Notes under the pieces: model-generated | What the model saw: the letters and a program-made list of their open reading frames with translations, nothing else | What the model was told of the DNA's origin: nothing | The model's database searches: none | NCBI GenBank assembly: GCA_003695865.1 | Contig: RFGQ01000217.1 | Span: 1-22,355, forward strand | DNA length: 22,355 bases | Direction: 5' to 3' | Source: Gemmatimonadota bacterium | GTDB taxonomy: Bacteria; Gemmatimonadota; Gemmatimonadetes; Longimicrobiales; Gaopeijiaceae | Shown here: piece by piece, positions 7,828 through 15,564 of the stretch | Position numbering within the stretch: the first letter of the stretch is position 1 | How the letters are laid out: each line of letters starts with the position of its first letter | Made by a program: the position numbers and the translations under genes

Positions 7828-8376
7828 TCAGGTGCTCCCGAAGTCGACCCGGGGCGTCGCGCGTTCCTCGTCGGGGATCTCGAAGAACTCGCGCTCTTTG
7901 AAGTTGAAGGCTCGAGCGATGATGTTCGAGGGCACCTGCTGGATGCGCGTGTTGTAGTCGCGCACGACGGCGTTGTAGTAGCGCCGAGCCTTCTGGATGG
8001 AGTCTTCGAGCTCGGCGAGCGTGGACTGCAGGTCGCGGAAGCCGCCCGACGCCTTGAGGTCGGGGTAGGCCTCGGCCAGCGCGAACAGCGACTTGAGCGC
8101 ACCCGCGAGCATGCCTTCGGCGGCGGACTTCTGGGCCGGCCCCTGCGCCTGCATGGCGGCCGAGCGGGCCTGCACGACGCGTTCGAGCGTGTCCTTCTCG
8201 TGCCCGGCGTAGCCCTTCACGGTTTCGACCACGTTGGGGATGAGGTCGTAGCGCCGCTTGAGCTGCACGTCGATGTCGGCCCACGCCGCGTCGGCCTGCT
8301 CGCGGAGCCGTACCAGGCCGTTGTACAGGGCCGCGCCTCCCACCACGAGCAGGGCGGCGATCGCGAGCTCGAGCAT
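7828..8376 (-). CDS. lemA: LemA family protein
   Basis: A 182-residue LemA protein. The start is the ATG at 8374-8376, with a perfect AGGAGG (8383-8388 on the opposite strand) 6 bases upstream. An N-terminal membrane helix (LELAIAALLVVGGAALYNGLV, residues 2-22) is followed by the helical-bundle LemA domain. Family hallmarks are LREQADAAWADIDVQLKRR, YDLIPNVVETVKGYAGHEK, AYPDLKAS, LQSTLAELEDSIQKARRYYN and VVRDYNTRIQQVPSNIIA. The C-terminal FKEREFFEI is also typical. LemA proteins are membrane-anchored coiled bundles of unknown biochemical function, commonly found with DUF2207, TPM/YgcG or HtpX genes. The gene appears to be first in a lemA-GNAT-DUF2207 unit. It is divergent from lpdA across 277 bases. 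Confidence 0.95.
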   Translation of the reverse strand: MLELAIAALLVVGGAALYNGLVRLREQADAAWADIDVQLKRRYDLIPNVVETVKGYAGHEKDTLERVVQARSAAMQAQGPAQKSAAEGMLAGALKSLFALAEAYPDLKASGGFRDLQSTLAELEDSIQKARRYYNAVVRDYNTRIQQVPSNIIARAFNFKEREFFEIPDEERATPRVDFGST

Positions 8377-8455
8377 GAACGTCCTCCTGGAGAGCGAGGG
8401 ATGTGCGGGCCGGGCCGACCCGGCGGCGGGAAGGGGTCGGCGGCCGCTTGCGCCA

Positions 8456-8485
8456 AGAATAGGCGGCACGCCATCTACGCGCCAA
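8456..8485 (-). promoter_or_regulatory. weak candidate promoter for the lemA operon
   Basis: On the minus strand TTGGCG (8480-8485) and TATTCT (8456-8461) are 18 bases apart, about 80 bases upstream of the lemA ATG. TATTCT is one of the few AT-rich hexamers in this region. Confidence 0.3.
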
Positions 8486-8529
8486 ACTGCGGGATCCTTC
8501 GCCGCCCCTCGCCGCGGCGCGGGCGCGCC

Positions 8530-8559
8530 TTTACTTCGGCTCGAAACTTCGGCTACTTT
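8530..8559 (+). promoter_or_regulatory. candidate lpdA promoter with embedded direct repeat
   Basis: TTTACT (8530-8535) and TACTTT (8554-8559) are 18 bases apart. Within this stretch ACTTCGGCT occurs twice (8533-8541 and 8546-8554), separated by CGAA, giving a 13-bp period. The repeat could be a regulator site or chance. The promoter match is weak. Confidence 0.3.
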
Positions 8560-8569
8560 CTCGGACTCA

Positions 8570-8588
8570 GCGCGCCGAAAGGGCGCGC
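8570..8588 (+). other. hairpin in the lpdA leader
   Basis: GCGCGCC (8570-8576) pairs perfectly with GGCGCGC (8582-8588) around a GAAAG loop. It would lie in the 5' leader of lpdA mRNA. The palindrome GGCGCGCC occurs here (8582-8589) and exactly 60 bases upstream (8522-8529). Confidence 0.35.
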
Positions 8589-8653
8589 CAACACACGACA
8601 GGTTCATGAGGGCGGCGCCGTACCGTGCCGCCTGAGCGCATCGGGAGATCATC

Positions 8654-10057
<1,404 letters not shown>

Positions 10058-10059
10058 GG

Positions 10060-10130
10060 AGACGCGGTCGGAGGTGCCGGCCGGGTGGCGGACCGACGTC
10101 GGTCCGCACCGGCCGCCACCGCGTCACCAC
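10060..10130. other. extended imperfect inverted repeat between lpdA and marR
   Basis: Around the perfect palindrome at 10088-10107 the two flanks continue to pair with small bulges: GGT with ACC, GGCC with GGCC, GGTG with CACC, then ACGC with GCGT. The transcript could form a long hairpin just after the lpdA stop. No T-run follows. It may terminate or stabilise lpdA mRNA, or act as DNA for a regulator. Confidence 0.45.
10088..10107. promoter_or_regulatory. perfect 20-bp palindrome, candidate MarR operator
   Basis: GCGGACCGAC followed directly by GTCGGTCCGC is a perfect palindrome with no spacer, ending 56 bases before the marR ATG. MarR proteins are dimers that bind palindromes of about 16-20 bp near their own promoter, so autoregulation is plausible. 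The alternative is the core of an lpdA terminator. Confidence 0.45.
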
Positions 10131-10163
10131 CTGGGAGTGATCCAACCACCGGTGAGCCAGACC

Positions 10164-10652
10164 ATGGCCGACGCGGCCCTGCCCGACGAAGTGCGCCCCG
10201 CCCCCCGCACCTGGTCCGACGACGAAGAAGAAGCCCTGCGCCTGTGGATCGCACTGGCGCGCTGCTACCTGAGCTTTTCGCGGGTGGTGAGCGCCAAGGT
10301 GGCCGACTACGGGCTCACGACGGCCCAGTTCGGCGTCCTCGAGGCACTGCACCATGTGGGCCCGTTGTCGCTGGGTGAACTGGCCGACAAGCTGCTGGTC
10401 ACCGGCGGGAACGTCACCTACGTGATGGATCGACTGGAGGGCATGGGTCTGGTGCGACGCGAGCGCTCCGCCGAGGACCGCCGGGTGATCACCGCGCATC
10501 TGACGGCCGAAGGCCGGACGCTCGTCGCCGAGGTCTTTCCCGACCACGCCGCCTTCATCCGCGAACTCGCCTCGGTGCTCGAGCCCGAGGAGTGCGACGA
10601 GCTACGCCGGCTGCTCAAGAAGCTCGGAAAGTCGGTCGCGGCCCGCAGCTGA
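10164..10652 (+). CDS. MarR family transcriptional regulator
   Basis: A 162-residue winged-helix regulator. I chose ATG 10164 because GGTGAG lies 7 bases upstream. GTG 10152, also in frame, has a site 11 bases away and would add four residues. The MarR layout is clear: a dimerisation helix near 22-48, the wHTH from about 50, helix ADKLLVTGGNVTYVMDRLEGMGLV (74-97 region) as recognition helix, and the wing ERSAEDRRVITAHLT (100-114) with the conserved Asp-Arg pair. A C-terminal dimerisation helix follows. It presumably binds DNA as a dimer and may respond to a small ligand or oxidation. The only Cys apart from those near the C terminus is C34. Neighbours are lpdA upstream and ispH convergent, so the regulon is not obvious. 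A 20-bp palindrome upstream suggests autoregulation. Confidence 0.9.
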   Translation: MADAALPDEVRPAPRTWSDDEEEALRLWIALARCYLSFSRVVSAKVADYGLTTAQFGVLEALHHVGPLSLGELADKLLVTGGNVTYVMDRLEGMGLVRRERSAEDRRVITAHLTAEGRTLVAEVFPDHAAFIRELASVLEPEECDELRRLLKKLGKSVAARS

Positions 10653-10676
10653 CGTCGCGCGGGTGCCCGACGATCC

Positions 10677-11909
10677 TCAGGCCCCCGCTTCTTCGGCGAG
10701 GGTATGCTCGAGGCCGCGGATGCGCAGCACCCGCACCAGCGCCTCACCGATCTTGTTGTTGGGTGTCGACGCGCCGGCCGTGATGCCGAGCTCGAAGGGT
10801 CCCTCGGGGAGCCAATCGCTCTCGACCGTCTCCGGGGCGTGCGGATCGAGCAGGGGCTTGTGGCGGATCGTGCCGGCCTCGATGTCGATGCAGGACGCGT
10901 CCTCGATGTGAAACGTGCGGGTATAGCCGCGGCACAGGTGAGCCAGGTGGTTCGTGTTCGACGAGTTGTAGCCGCCGATCACGATCATCACGTCGGGCGC
11001 ACCCTCTTCCATCATCTCTTTGACGGCGTCCTGCCGCTCCTGCGTGGCCGAGCAGATCGTACCGAAGCTGCGGAAGTTCTCGGCCGCGTAGGCCTCGCCG
11101 TGCGCTTCGATCATCGCCTGCTGCAGCCGGGCTCCGATGGCCAGGGACTCGTTGGCGAGCATCGTGGTCTGGTTGGCCACGCCGATACGACGCAGGTCGC
11201 GGTCGGGGTCGAAGCCGGGTGAAGCCTTCTCGCCGAAGCGCTCCAGAAACGCCTCGCGGCTGAGGGCTCCGGGCGCCCCGGTGATATAGTCGCAGACCAT
11301 CTCGGCCTCGGCCATGTCACGCACGATGAGGTACTTGCCGTTCGGGTGCTTCGTGGCCTGGGATGCAGTGGCCCGCGACTCTTCGTGGTGGTGTTTGCCG
11401 TGAATGATGGCCGTGAACCCGTCCCGGGCGTACGACTCGACGCGCTTCCACACGAGGAGCACCGAGCCGCAGGTCGTGTCGACGAGCACGCACCCGATCC
11501 TGGAGAGCTCTTCGAAGTCGGCGCGCGTGACTCCGAAGGCGGGCATGATGACCACGTCTTCGGGGCGCACCTGGCTGAAGTCGAAAGTGCCGTTCTCGTC
11601 GGGGTAGAGGAACTCGATCCCCATTTCCCGCATGCGCTGGTTCACGTGCGGGTTGTGGATGATCTCGCCGACCAGGAGGAGGCGCTTGTCGGGGAACTTG
11701 TGACGGGTCTCGTACGCGTAGTCGATGGCCCGATCGACGCCGTAGCAGAAGCCGAACTCCTGCGCCAGGCGCACGGTCACGTCGCCGAACACGTCCCGGT
11801 AGCCACGCGAGCGGATGCGCTCCACGAGCCCGGAGTGGTACTCCGAATCGATCAGCGGCTGGACCTCGGCCTTGAGGCCGAACCCCTTGCGAAAGTAGGT
11901 CTGCTCCAT
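10677..11909 (-). CDS. ispH: 4-hydroxy-3-methylbut-2-enyl diphosphate reductase, long form
   Basis: This is the last enzyme of the MEP isoprenoid pathway. It reduces HMBPP to IPP and DMAPP with a [4Fe-4S] cluster. The protein is 410 residues from ATG 11907-11909. The three cluster cysteines are C55 (FGFCYGVDRA), C147 (VDTTCGS) and C286 (ICSATQERQ). Substrate-site motifs are EIIHNP (82-87), HGKHHHEES (170-178), NQTTMLANES (246-255) and the GGYNSSNT segment near 310. Against the usual 310-320 residues of E. coli-type IspH it has an N-terminal extension of about 40 residues and extra internal segments. This matches the long cyanobacterial/plastid-like form. It is convergent with marR (24-base gap) and divergent from fxsA. 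The 252-base gap upstream shows no strong promoter; TTATCG on the minus strand near 12031-12036 is the only AT-rich hexamer. Confidence 0.95.
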   Translation of the reverse strand: MEQTYFRKGFGLKAEVQPLIDSEYHSGLVERIRSRGYRDVFGDVTVRLAQEFGFCYGVDRAIDYAYETRHKFPDKRLLLVGEIIHNPHVNQRMREMGIEFLYPDENGTFDFSQVRPEDVVIMPAFGVTRADFEELSRIGCVLVDTTCGSVLLVWKRVESYARDGFTAIIHGKHHHEESRATASQATKHPNGKYLIVRDMAEAEMVCDYITGAPGALSREAFLERFGEKASPGFDPDRDLRRIGVANQTTMLANESLAIGARLQQAMIEAHGEAYAAENFRSFGTICSATQERQDAVKEMMEEGAPDVMIVIGGYNSSNTNHLAHLCRGYTRTFHIEDASCIDIEAGTIRHKPLLDPHAPETVESDWLPEGPFELGITAGASTPNNKIGEALVRVLRIRGLEHTLAEEAGA

Positions 11910-12161
11910 CGTCCTGCCTGCGTGCGGGCCGGGCGGTCCGGTCTCGTCCCGGGAGTCGGGTGCCGGGCGGCGGCGCTGTGGACGTTCGTCCCCGGACTTC
12001 TCACCCGCGGCGCGCGTCGTGGGTTCCTGAGGCGATAAGGAAACCAAACCGTGGGGGGCGAGCAAGCGTCGCTGGGGGGGGAGGCCGGCGTGGCCCGGCG
12101 GACGAGTGGCCGGGCCGTGCGGCCTGCGGAGCACTCGGGCCGCGCCCGGGTAGCATGCCGC

Positions 12162-12704
12162 ATGACGCTTCTCGGCCGGCTCGCGCTGCTCTTCGTACTC
12201 GTCCCGTTGCTCGAACTCGCCCTGTTGGTCCGGCTCGGACAGTGGGTGGGGTTCTGGCCCACGATCGGGCTCGTCCTGTTCACGGGCGTCACGGGTGCGT
12301 GGCTCGCGCGCCTCGAGGGCCTGCGCGCGCTGTGGCGGGTGCGCACCGAGCTCGCCCGGGGCCGCATCCCGGCGCAGGCGGCGCTCGACGGCGTCTCGAT
12401 CCTCGTCGGGGGTGCCTTTCTTCTGACTCCTGGCATCGTCACGGACCTGGCCGGGTTCGGCCTGCTCTTTCCTCCCACGCGGCGGTGGGTGCAGGAGCGG
12501 GTGCGCCGTCGCCTGGTGGAAGGGATCGAGCGAGGCACGATCCGCATGACGGTCGTGGGGGCTCCGCCGTGGAGCGCCGGGAGCGACTTCGCCGGCTTCG
12601 GGTCGGGGGCGGCCGACATCGTCGACGCCGTCGTCGTCGACGTGGTCGACCCGTCGAACCCCGAACCGCCGGACCGCGTTCTCGATGCGGATCGTTCCGA
12701 CTGA
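12162..12704 (+). CDS. fxsA: FxsA family membrane protein
   Basis: A 180-residue small inner-membrane protein. The FxsA domain spans the first 130 residues, with hydrophobic segments LALLFVLVPLLELALLV (about 6-22), FWPTIGLVLFTGVTGAWLA (about 30-48) and SILVGGAFLLTPGIVTDLAGFGLLF (about 77-101). The LLTPGIVTDLAG block is the most conserved family stretch. Family knowledge: E. coli FxsA suppresses F-plasmid exclusion of phage T7 when overproduced; the normal role is unknown. A cytoplasmic tail rich in Asp and Val (ADIVDAVVVDVVDP) follows. ATG 12162 starts directly before the first helix. The ribosome-binding site is poor, and the open frame upstream to 12051 is Arg/Gly-rich with no domain. A hairpin overlaps its stop. 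Confidence 0.88.
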   Translation: MTLLGRLALLFVLVPLLELALLVRLGQWVGFWPTIGLVLFTGVTGAWLARLEGLRALWRVRTELARGRIPAQAALDGVSILVGGAFLLTPGIVTDLAGFGLLFPPTRRWVQERVRRRLVEGIERGTIRMTVVGAPPWSAGSDFAGFGSGAADIVDAVVVDVVDPSNPEPPDRVLDADRSD

Positions 12705-12733
12705 GCGGAATCCGCGCGGCTCTTGAGCCTTTT
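12687..12733 (+). terminator. probable fxsA terminator
   Basis: A bulged 10-bp stem, GCGGA...TTCCG with CGGAATCCGC (12687-12715), overlaps the fxsA stop. It is followed by the small hairpin GGCTCTTGAGCC (12718-12729) and four T (12730-12733). This is the nearest thing to an intrinsic terminator in the window. Confidence 0.4.
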
Positions 12734-12751
12734 CGGACTTGCCCCTAAGCT
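12723..12751 (+). promoter_or_regulatory. putative sigma70-like promoter for the M42 peptidase gene
   Basis: TTGAGC (12723-12728), 17 bases, TAAGCT (12746-12751). The -35 falls inside the fxsA terminator hairpin. The predicted leader is about 130 bases before the ATG at 12886. Confidence 0.45.
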
Positions 12752-12885
12752 ATTCCGTCCCTTCCGGCCGCCGCCGGGTCGAGGAGCACGCTCCCGGTCG
12801 CGGCCATTCGCTCGGCCATCGGCGCCCGGGCCACCCGGCCCCCGCACCAGGCGCCGACCGGCGGGCGACCTACGCTGGAGCACGC

Positions 12886-13956
12886 ATGAGCCAGGCACCG
12901 GAGTTTCTTCGCCGGCTGCTCGACGCCAGGGGCCCCTCGGGCTTCGAGGTGCGGGCGGCACGCGTGTGGCGCGACGAGGCTGCCTCGTTCGCCGACGCGG
13001 TCGATGTCGACATCCACGGCAACAGCATCGCTACGATCCATCCGGACGGGTCACCGCGCGTGATGTTCGCCGGCCATATCGACGAGATCGGCCTGCAGGT
13101 GACGCACATCGACGAGAACGGCTTTCTCTACATCGACGAGATCGGGGGTTGGGACCCCCAGGTCGTGGTCGGCCAACGCGTGGCCGTACTGGGCCGTGAG
13201 GGTGACGTGCCCGGCGTCGTGGGCAAGAAGGCCATCCACCTGCTCACACCGGAAGAGCGCACCAAGGCGACCAGGGTGAAGCAGCTCTGGGTGGACGTGG
13301 GAGCCGGCTCGACCGAGGAGGTCGCCGGGCTCGGGATCCGCGTGGGCGACCCCATCGTGCTCGACGCCGGACTCGTCGAGTTGGCCGGCGACCGGGTGGC
13401 GAGCCGCGCGATCGACGACCGCATCGGGGCGTACGTGGTGCTCGAGGCGCTCCGCCTGCTCGCGCAGGACCCGCCCGCCGCGGCCGTGATGGCCGTTGCG
13501 ACCGTCCAGGAAGAGATCGGCGCCTACTCGGGCGGCGGCGCGCGCGCCTCGGCCTTCGCGCTCGAGCCCGATGTGGCGATCGCCGTCGATGTCACCTTCA
13601 GCACCGACGTGCCCGACATCGAGAAGAAGGAGCTCGGCGACCACAAGCTGGGAGGCGGACCCGTGCTGAGCCGGGGTTCGGCGGTCCATCCGGTGGTGTT
13701 CGACCGCCTCGTACAGGCCGCCGAGGAGGAGGGCATTCCCTTCACGATCCAGGCCGCGCCCAAGGCCACGCGCACCGATGCCGACGCCATCTTCCTGACC
13801 CGCGGAGGCGTGGCGACCGGGCTCGTGTCGATCCCCAACCGCTACATGCATTCGCCCAACGAGGTCGTGAGCCTGAGCGATGTCGAGCGGGCGGCCCAAC
13901 TCCTTGCCGCGTTCGTGCGGCGCCTCGAACCGGGCGTGGATCTGACGCCTCGTTGA
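12886..13956 (+). CDS. M42 family metallopeptidase (glutamyl/deblocking aminopeptidase-like)
   Basis: A 356-residue cytosolic dinuclear-zinc (or cobalt) aminopeptidase. The start is ATG 12886, with TGGAG 5 bases upstream. The metal and catalytic set is complete: H64 in AGHIDEIG, D177/D178 in SRAIDDRIG (bridging Asp), the E209/E210 pair in VQEEIGAYSGGG (general base plus ligand), D235 in IAVDVTFSTD and H322 in RYMHSPNE. Residues 70-160 form the inserted PDZ-like dimerisation domain typical of M42, including GVVGKKAIHLL. M42 enzymes usually form dodecameric tetrahedral particles that trim short peptides from the N terminus; specificity differs between paralogues and cannot be read here. It has its own promoter and probably forms a single-gene unit. 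Confidence 0.93.
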   Translation: MSQAPEFLRRLLDARGPSGFEVRAARVWRDEAASFADAVDVDIHGNSIATIHPDGSPRVMFAGHIDEIGLQVTHIDENGFLYIDEIGGWDPQVVVGQRVAVLGREGDVPGVVGKKAIHLLTPEERTKATRVKQLWVDVGAGSTEEVAGLGIRVGDPIVLDAGLVELAGDRVASRAIDDRIGAYVVLEALRLLAQDPPAAAVMAVATVQEEIGAYSGGGARASAFALEPDVAIAVDVTFSTDVPDIEKKELGDHKLGGGPVLSRGSAVHPVVFDRLVQAAEEEGIPFTIQAAPKATRTDADAIFLTRGGVATGLVSIPNRYMHSPNEVVSLSDVERAAQLLAAFVRRLEPGVDLTPR

Positions 13957-14135
13957 CCTCGAAATCCACCTTTCCGCCGGCCGTATGATGGGCGGCCCAG
14001 CAGCGGTCGGTGCGGTCTCGAGACCTGGCGCCGTGCTGGTCCTGCGCGTGCACCGCGGCTCGGTGAAGCGCGGCGGCGGCGAGCCGGCCCACGCCGCGTC
14101 CGTAAGGCCACGAAAACGGCCGAGGTTAAGATCGC

Positions 14136-14164
14136 TTGACCTTTGCGGGCCCGCTCCCTACCCT
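14136..14164 (+). promoter_or_regulatory. putative sigma70-like promoter for the GAF-MBL-glc operon
   Basis: TTGACC (14136-14141), exactly 17 bases, TACCCT (14159-14164). It is the best -35 match in the window. It lies in the only long gap upstream of seven tightly packed genes. Confidence 0.5.
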
Positions 14165-14260
14165 TCGCGGTCCGGCGAGGTCGGCCGCGGCGGGGCGCGG
14201 TCCGACATCTCGTAGACTCCGGCCGGACAAGGGATTGCGCCTGACGAGCACCGTCCCGTG

Positions 14261-14276
14261 GTTCCGGCGGCGGAAC
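14261..14276 (+). other. leader hairpin upstream of the GAF gene
   Basis: GTTCCG and CGGAAC form a perfect 6-bp stem around a GCGG loop, 40 bases before the GAF start codon. It would be in the mRNA leader. Confidence 0.35.
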
Positions 14277-14316
14277 GGAGGCCCGACTCACAGCCATAGT
14301 CAGATCGGACTACTGC

Positions 14317-14787
14317 ATGTTCGAAGCGAGCGAAGTGATCCGAGAGATTCAGGAACTTCGTGAAGAGGGGTTCCTCTCCGACGCGCTGCTGCGGCGCGCC
14401 GTGCGGCGCATCCACGCCGCGGACGATCGCTTCGACTGGGTCGGCGTCTACCTGCTCAACGAGGCCGGCGACGAGCTGTGGTTGCACAACTACGTGGGCT
14501 CGCCCACCGAGCACTCGCGCATCGCGGTGGGCGCGGGCGTGTGCGGGACGGCCGTGGCCGAAGGCGCGAACCAGATCGTCGGTGACGTGACGGCCATCGA
14601 CAACTACATCGCGTGCGATCCGCACGTGCGCTCCGAGATCGTCGTGCTCATCCGCTGCGGGGAGCAGATCTTCGGTCAGATCGACATCGACAGCCGCGAG
14701 CCCGACGCGTTCACCGAGGACGACGAGCGCGAGTTGCAGGCGATCGCCGACGTGCTGGGCGACCAGATCGCACTGGAGCGGGTCTGA
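14317..14787 (+). CDS. GAF domain protein related to free methionine-R-sulfoxide reductase
   Basis: A 156-residue protein that is a single GAF domain. It carries the signature of free methionine-(R)-sulfoxide reductase (fRMsr): GAGVCGTAVAEG with C76, a QIVGDV strand, NYIACD with C100, SEIVVLI and GQIDIDS. Family knowledge: fRMsr uses three cysteines (84, 94, 118 in E. coli numbering), with Cys118 catalytic and Cys84 resolving. Here C76 and C100 match Cys94 and Cys118, but the residue ten before C76, where Cys84 would be, is H66. It may use C76 as resolver, rely on an outside reductant, or be a GAF sensor rather than an enzyme. ATG 14317 has only a weak ribosome-binding site. It heads a run of plus-strand genes; the next starts 31 bases later. 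Confidence 0.85.
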   Translation: MFEASEVIREIQELREEGFLSDALLRRAVRRIHAADDRFDWVGVYLLNEAGDELWLHNYVGSPTEHSRIAVGAGVCGTAVAEGANQIVGDVTAIDNYIACDPHVRSEIVVLIRCGEQIFGQIDIDSREPDAFTEDDERELQAIADVLGDQIALERV

Positions 14788-14818
14788 CCCGCCAGGGCAT
14801 TCTCGCCCCCCACGCCCC

Positions 14819-15553
14819 ATGAGGCCGCGCGCCGTTCTGGCCGACAACCCGGGGCCGTTCACGCTCTCGGGGACGGTCACTTACGTGGTGGGCCGGCGCG
14901 ACGTGGCCGTCGTCGACCCGGGCCCCGACCTCGAACGGCACCGGCAGCGCCTGGTCGAAGCCGTGGCGGACGCCGAGCGCGTCCGGATTCTGCTGACCCA
15001 TCACCATGCCGACCACGCGGGCGGCGCGGCAGCCCTGGCCGCCGCCCTGGGCGCACCCCTTCTGGGCGAGGGGCATCCCGACGCCGATCCGCTGCCCGAC
15101 GGAGCCGCGGTCGAGACCGACCAGGGACGCCTCGTGGCGCTCGCCACGCCCGGGCACGCGGAGCGGCACCTCTGCTTCCACTGGCCCGACGCCCGGGCGG
15201 TGTTCGTGGGCGACCTCGTTCTGGGGATCGGCGACACCACCTGGGTCGGCGAGTACCCGGGCGCGGTGGCCGACTACCTGGCTTCGCTCGCGCGCCTACG
15301 TGCGCTCGAGCCGGCGGTGCTCTACCCAGCGCACGGTCCCCCGCTCGAGGACGCGGCCGCGGCCATCGATCGCTACGAGGCGCACCGCAGGGAGCGGATC
15401 GCGCAGGTCGAGCGCGCTCTGGCCGACGTCCCGTCGGCCGACGTGGACGAGCTGGTGCGGCGCGTGTACGGCAAGCGGGTGCCACCCGGTCTCGAGGCCG
15501 CCGCGCGGGCTTCCGTACGGGCCATTCTGGACTTTCTGGGGCGGGACGCGTAG
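14819..15553 (+). CDS. metallo-beta-lactamase-fold hydrolase (LACTB2/glyoxalase II-like)
   Basis: A 244-residue MBL-fold hydrolase. The zinc ligands are all visible: THHHADHAGG (H61, H63, D65, H66), H113 in TPGHAERH, D132 in FVGDLVLG and H172 in YPAHGPP, which are the residues for a binuclear metal centre. The N-terminal ADNPGPFTLSGTVTYVVG and the helical C-terminal domain (residues about 180-244, ending in FLGRDA) match the LACTB2-type subgroup. Members act as endoribonucleases or thioester/ester hydrolases, and genome pipelines often call them MBL-fold hydrolases. ATG 14819 has no clear ribosome-binding site. It sits 31 bases after the GAF gene and 11 bases before glcD, so it is probably co-transcribed. 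Hydrolysis of an acyl thioester feeding the oxidase is possible but unproven. Confidence 0.9.
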   Translation: MRPRAVLADNPGPFTLSGTVTYVVGRRDVAVVDPGPDLERHRQRLVEAVADAERVRILLTHHHADHAGGAAALAAALGAPLLGEGHPDADPLPDGAAVETDQGRLVALATPGHAERHLCFHWPDARAVFVGDLVLGIGDTTWVGEYPGAVADYLASLARLRALEPAVLYPAHGPPLEDAAAAIDRYEAHRRERIAQVERALADVPSADVDELVRRVYGKRVPPGLEAAARASVRAILDFLGRDA

Positions 15554-15564
15554 ACCTTCTTCCC

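Larger units (their letters stand above)
13957..14316. other. 360-base intergenic region with probable leader of the GAF-glc operon
   Basis: No convincing gene is seen on either strand. It carries a putative promoter at 14136-14164, a 10-bp perfect palindrome TCCGGCCGGA (14218-14227), and a hairpin GTTCCG-GCGG-CGGAAC (14261-14276). If the promoter is right, the mRNA leader is about 145 bases and structured, long enough for cis regulation. No known riboswitch class is recognised. Confidence 0.45.

Noticed and set aside
12021..12045. Imperfect inverted repeat GGTTCCT...AGGAAACC between ispH and fxsA
   Set aside because: It needs a bulge, and no promoter or stop codon lies close by. It is too weak to call as an operator or terminator.
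11910..12961. Minus-strand frames (to 369 residues) over the fxsA region
   Set aside because: They are Arg/Ser/Pro-rich and antisense to fxsA, whose membrane domain is clear.
13985..14363. Small plus-strand frames of about 75 residues in the 360-base gap
   Set aside because: Composition matches random high-GC translation; no ribosome-binding site or motif. They also overlap the predicted promoter and leader.
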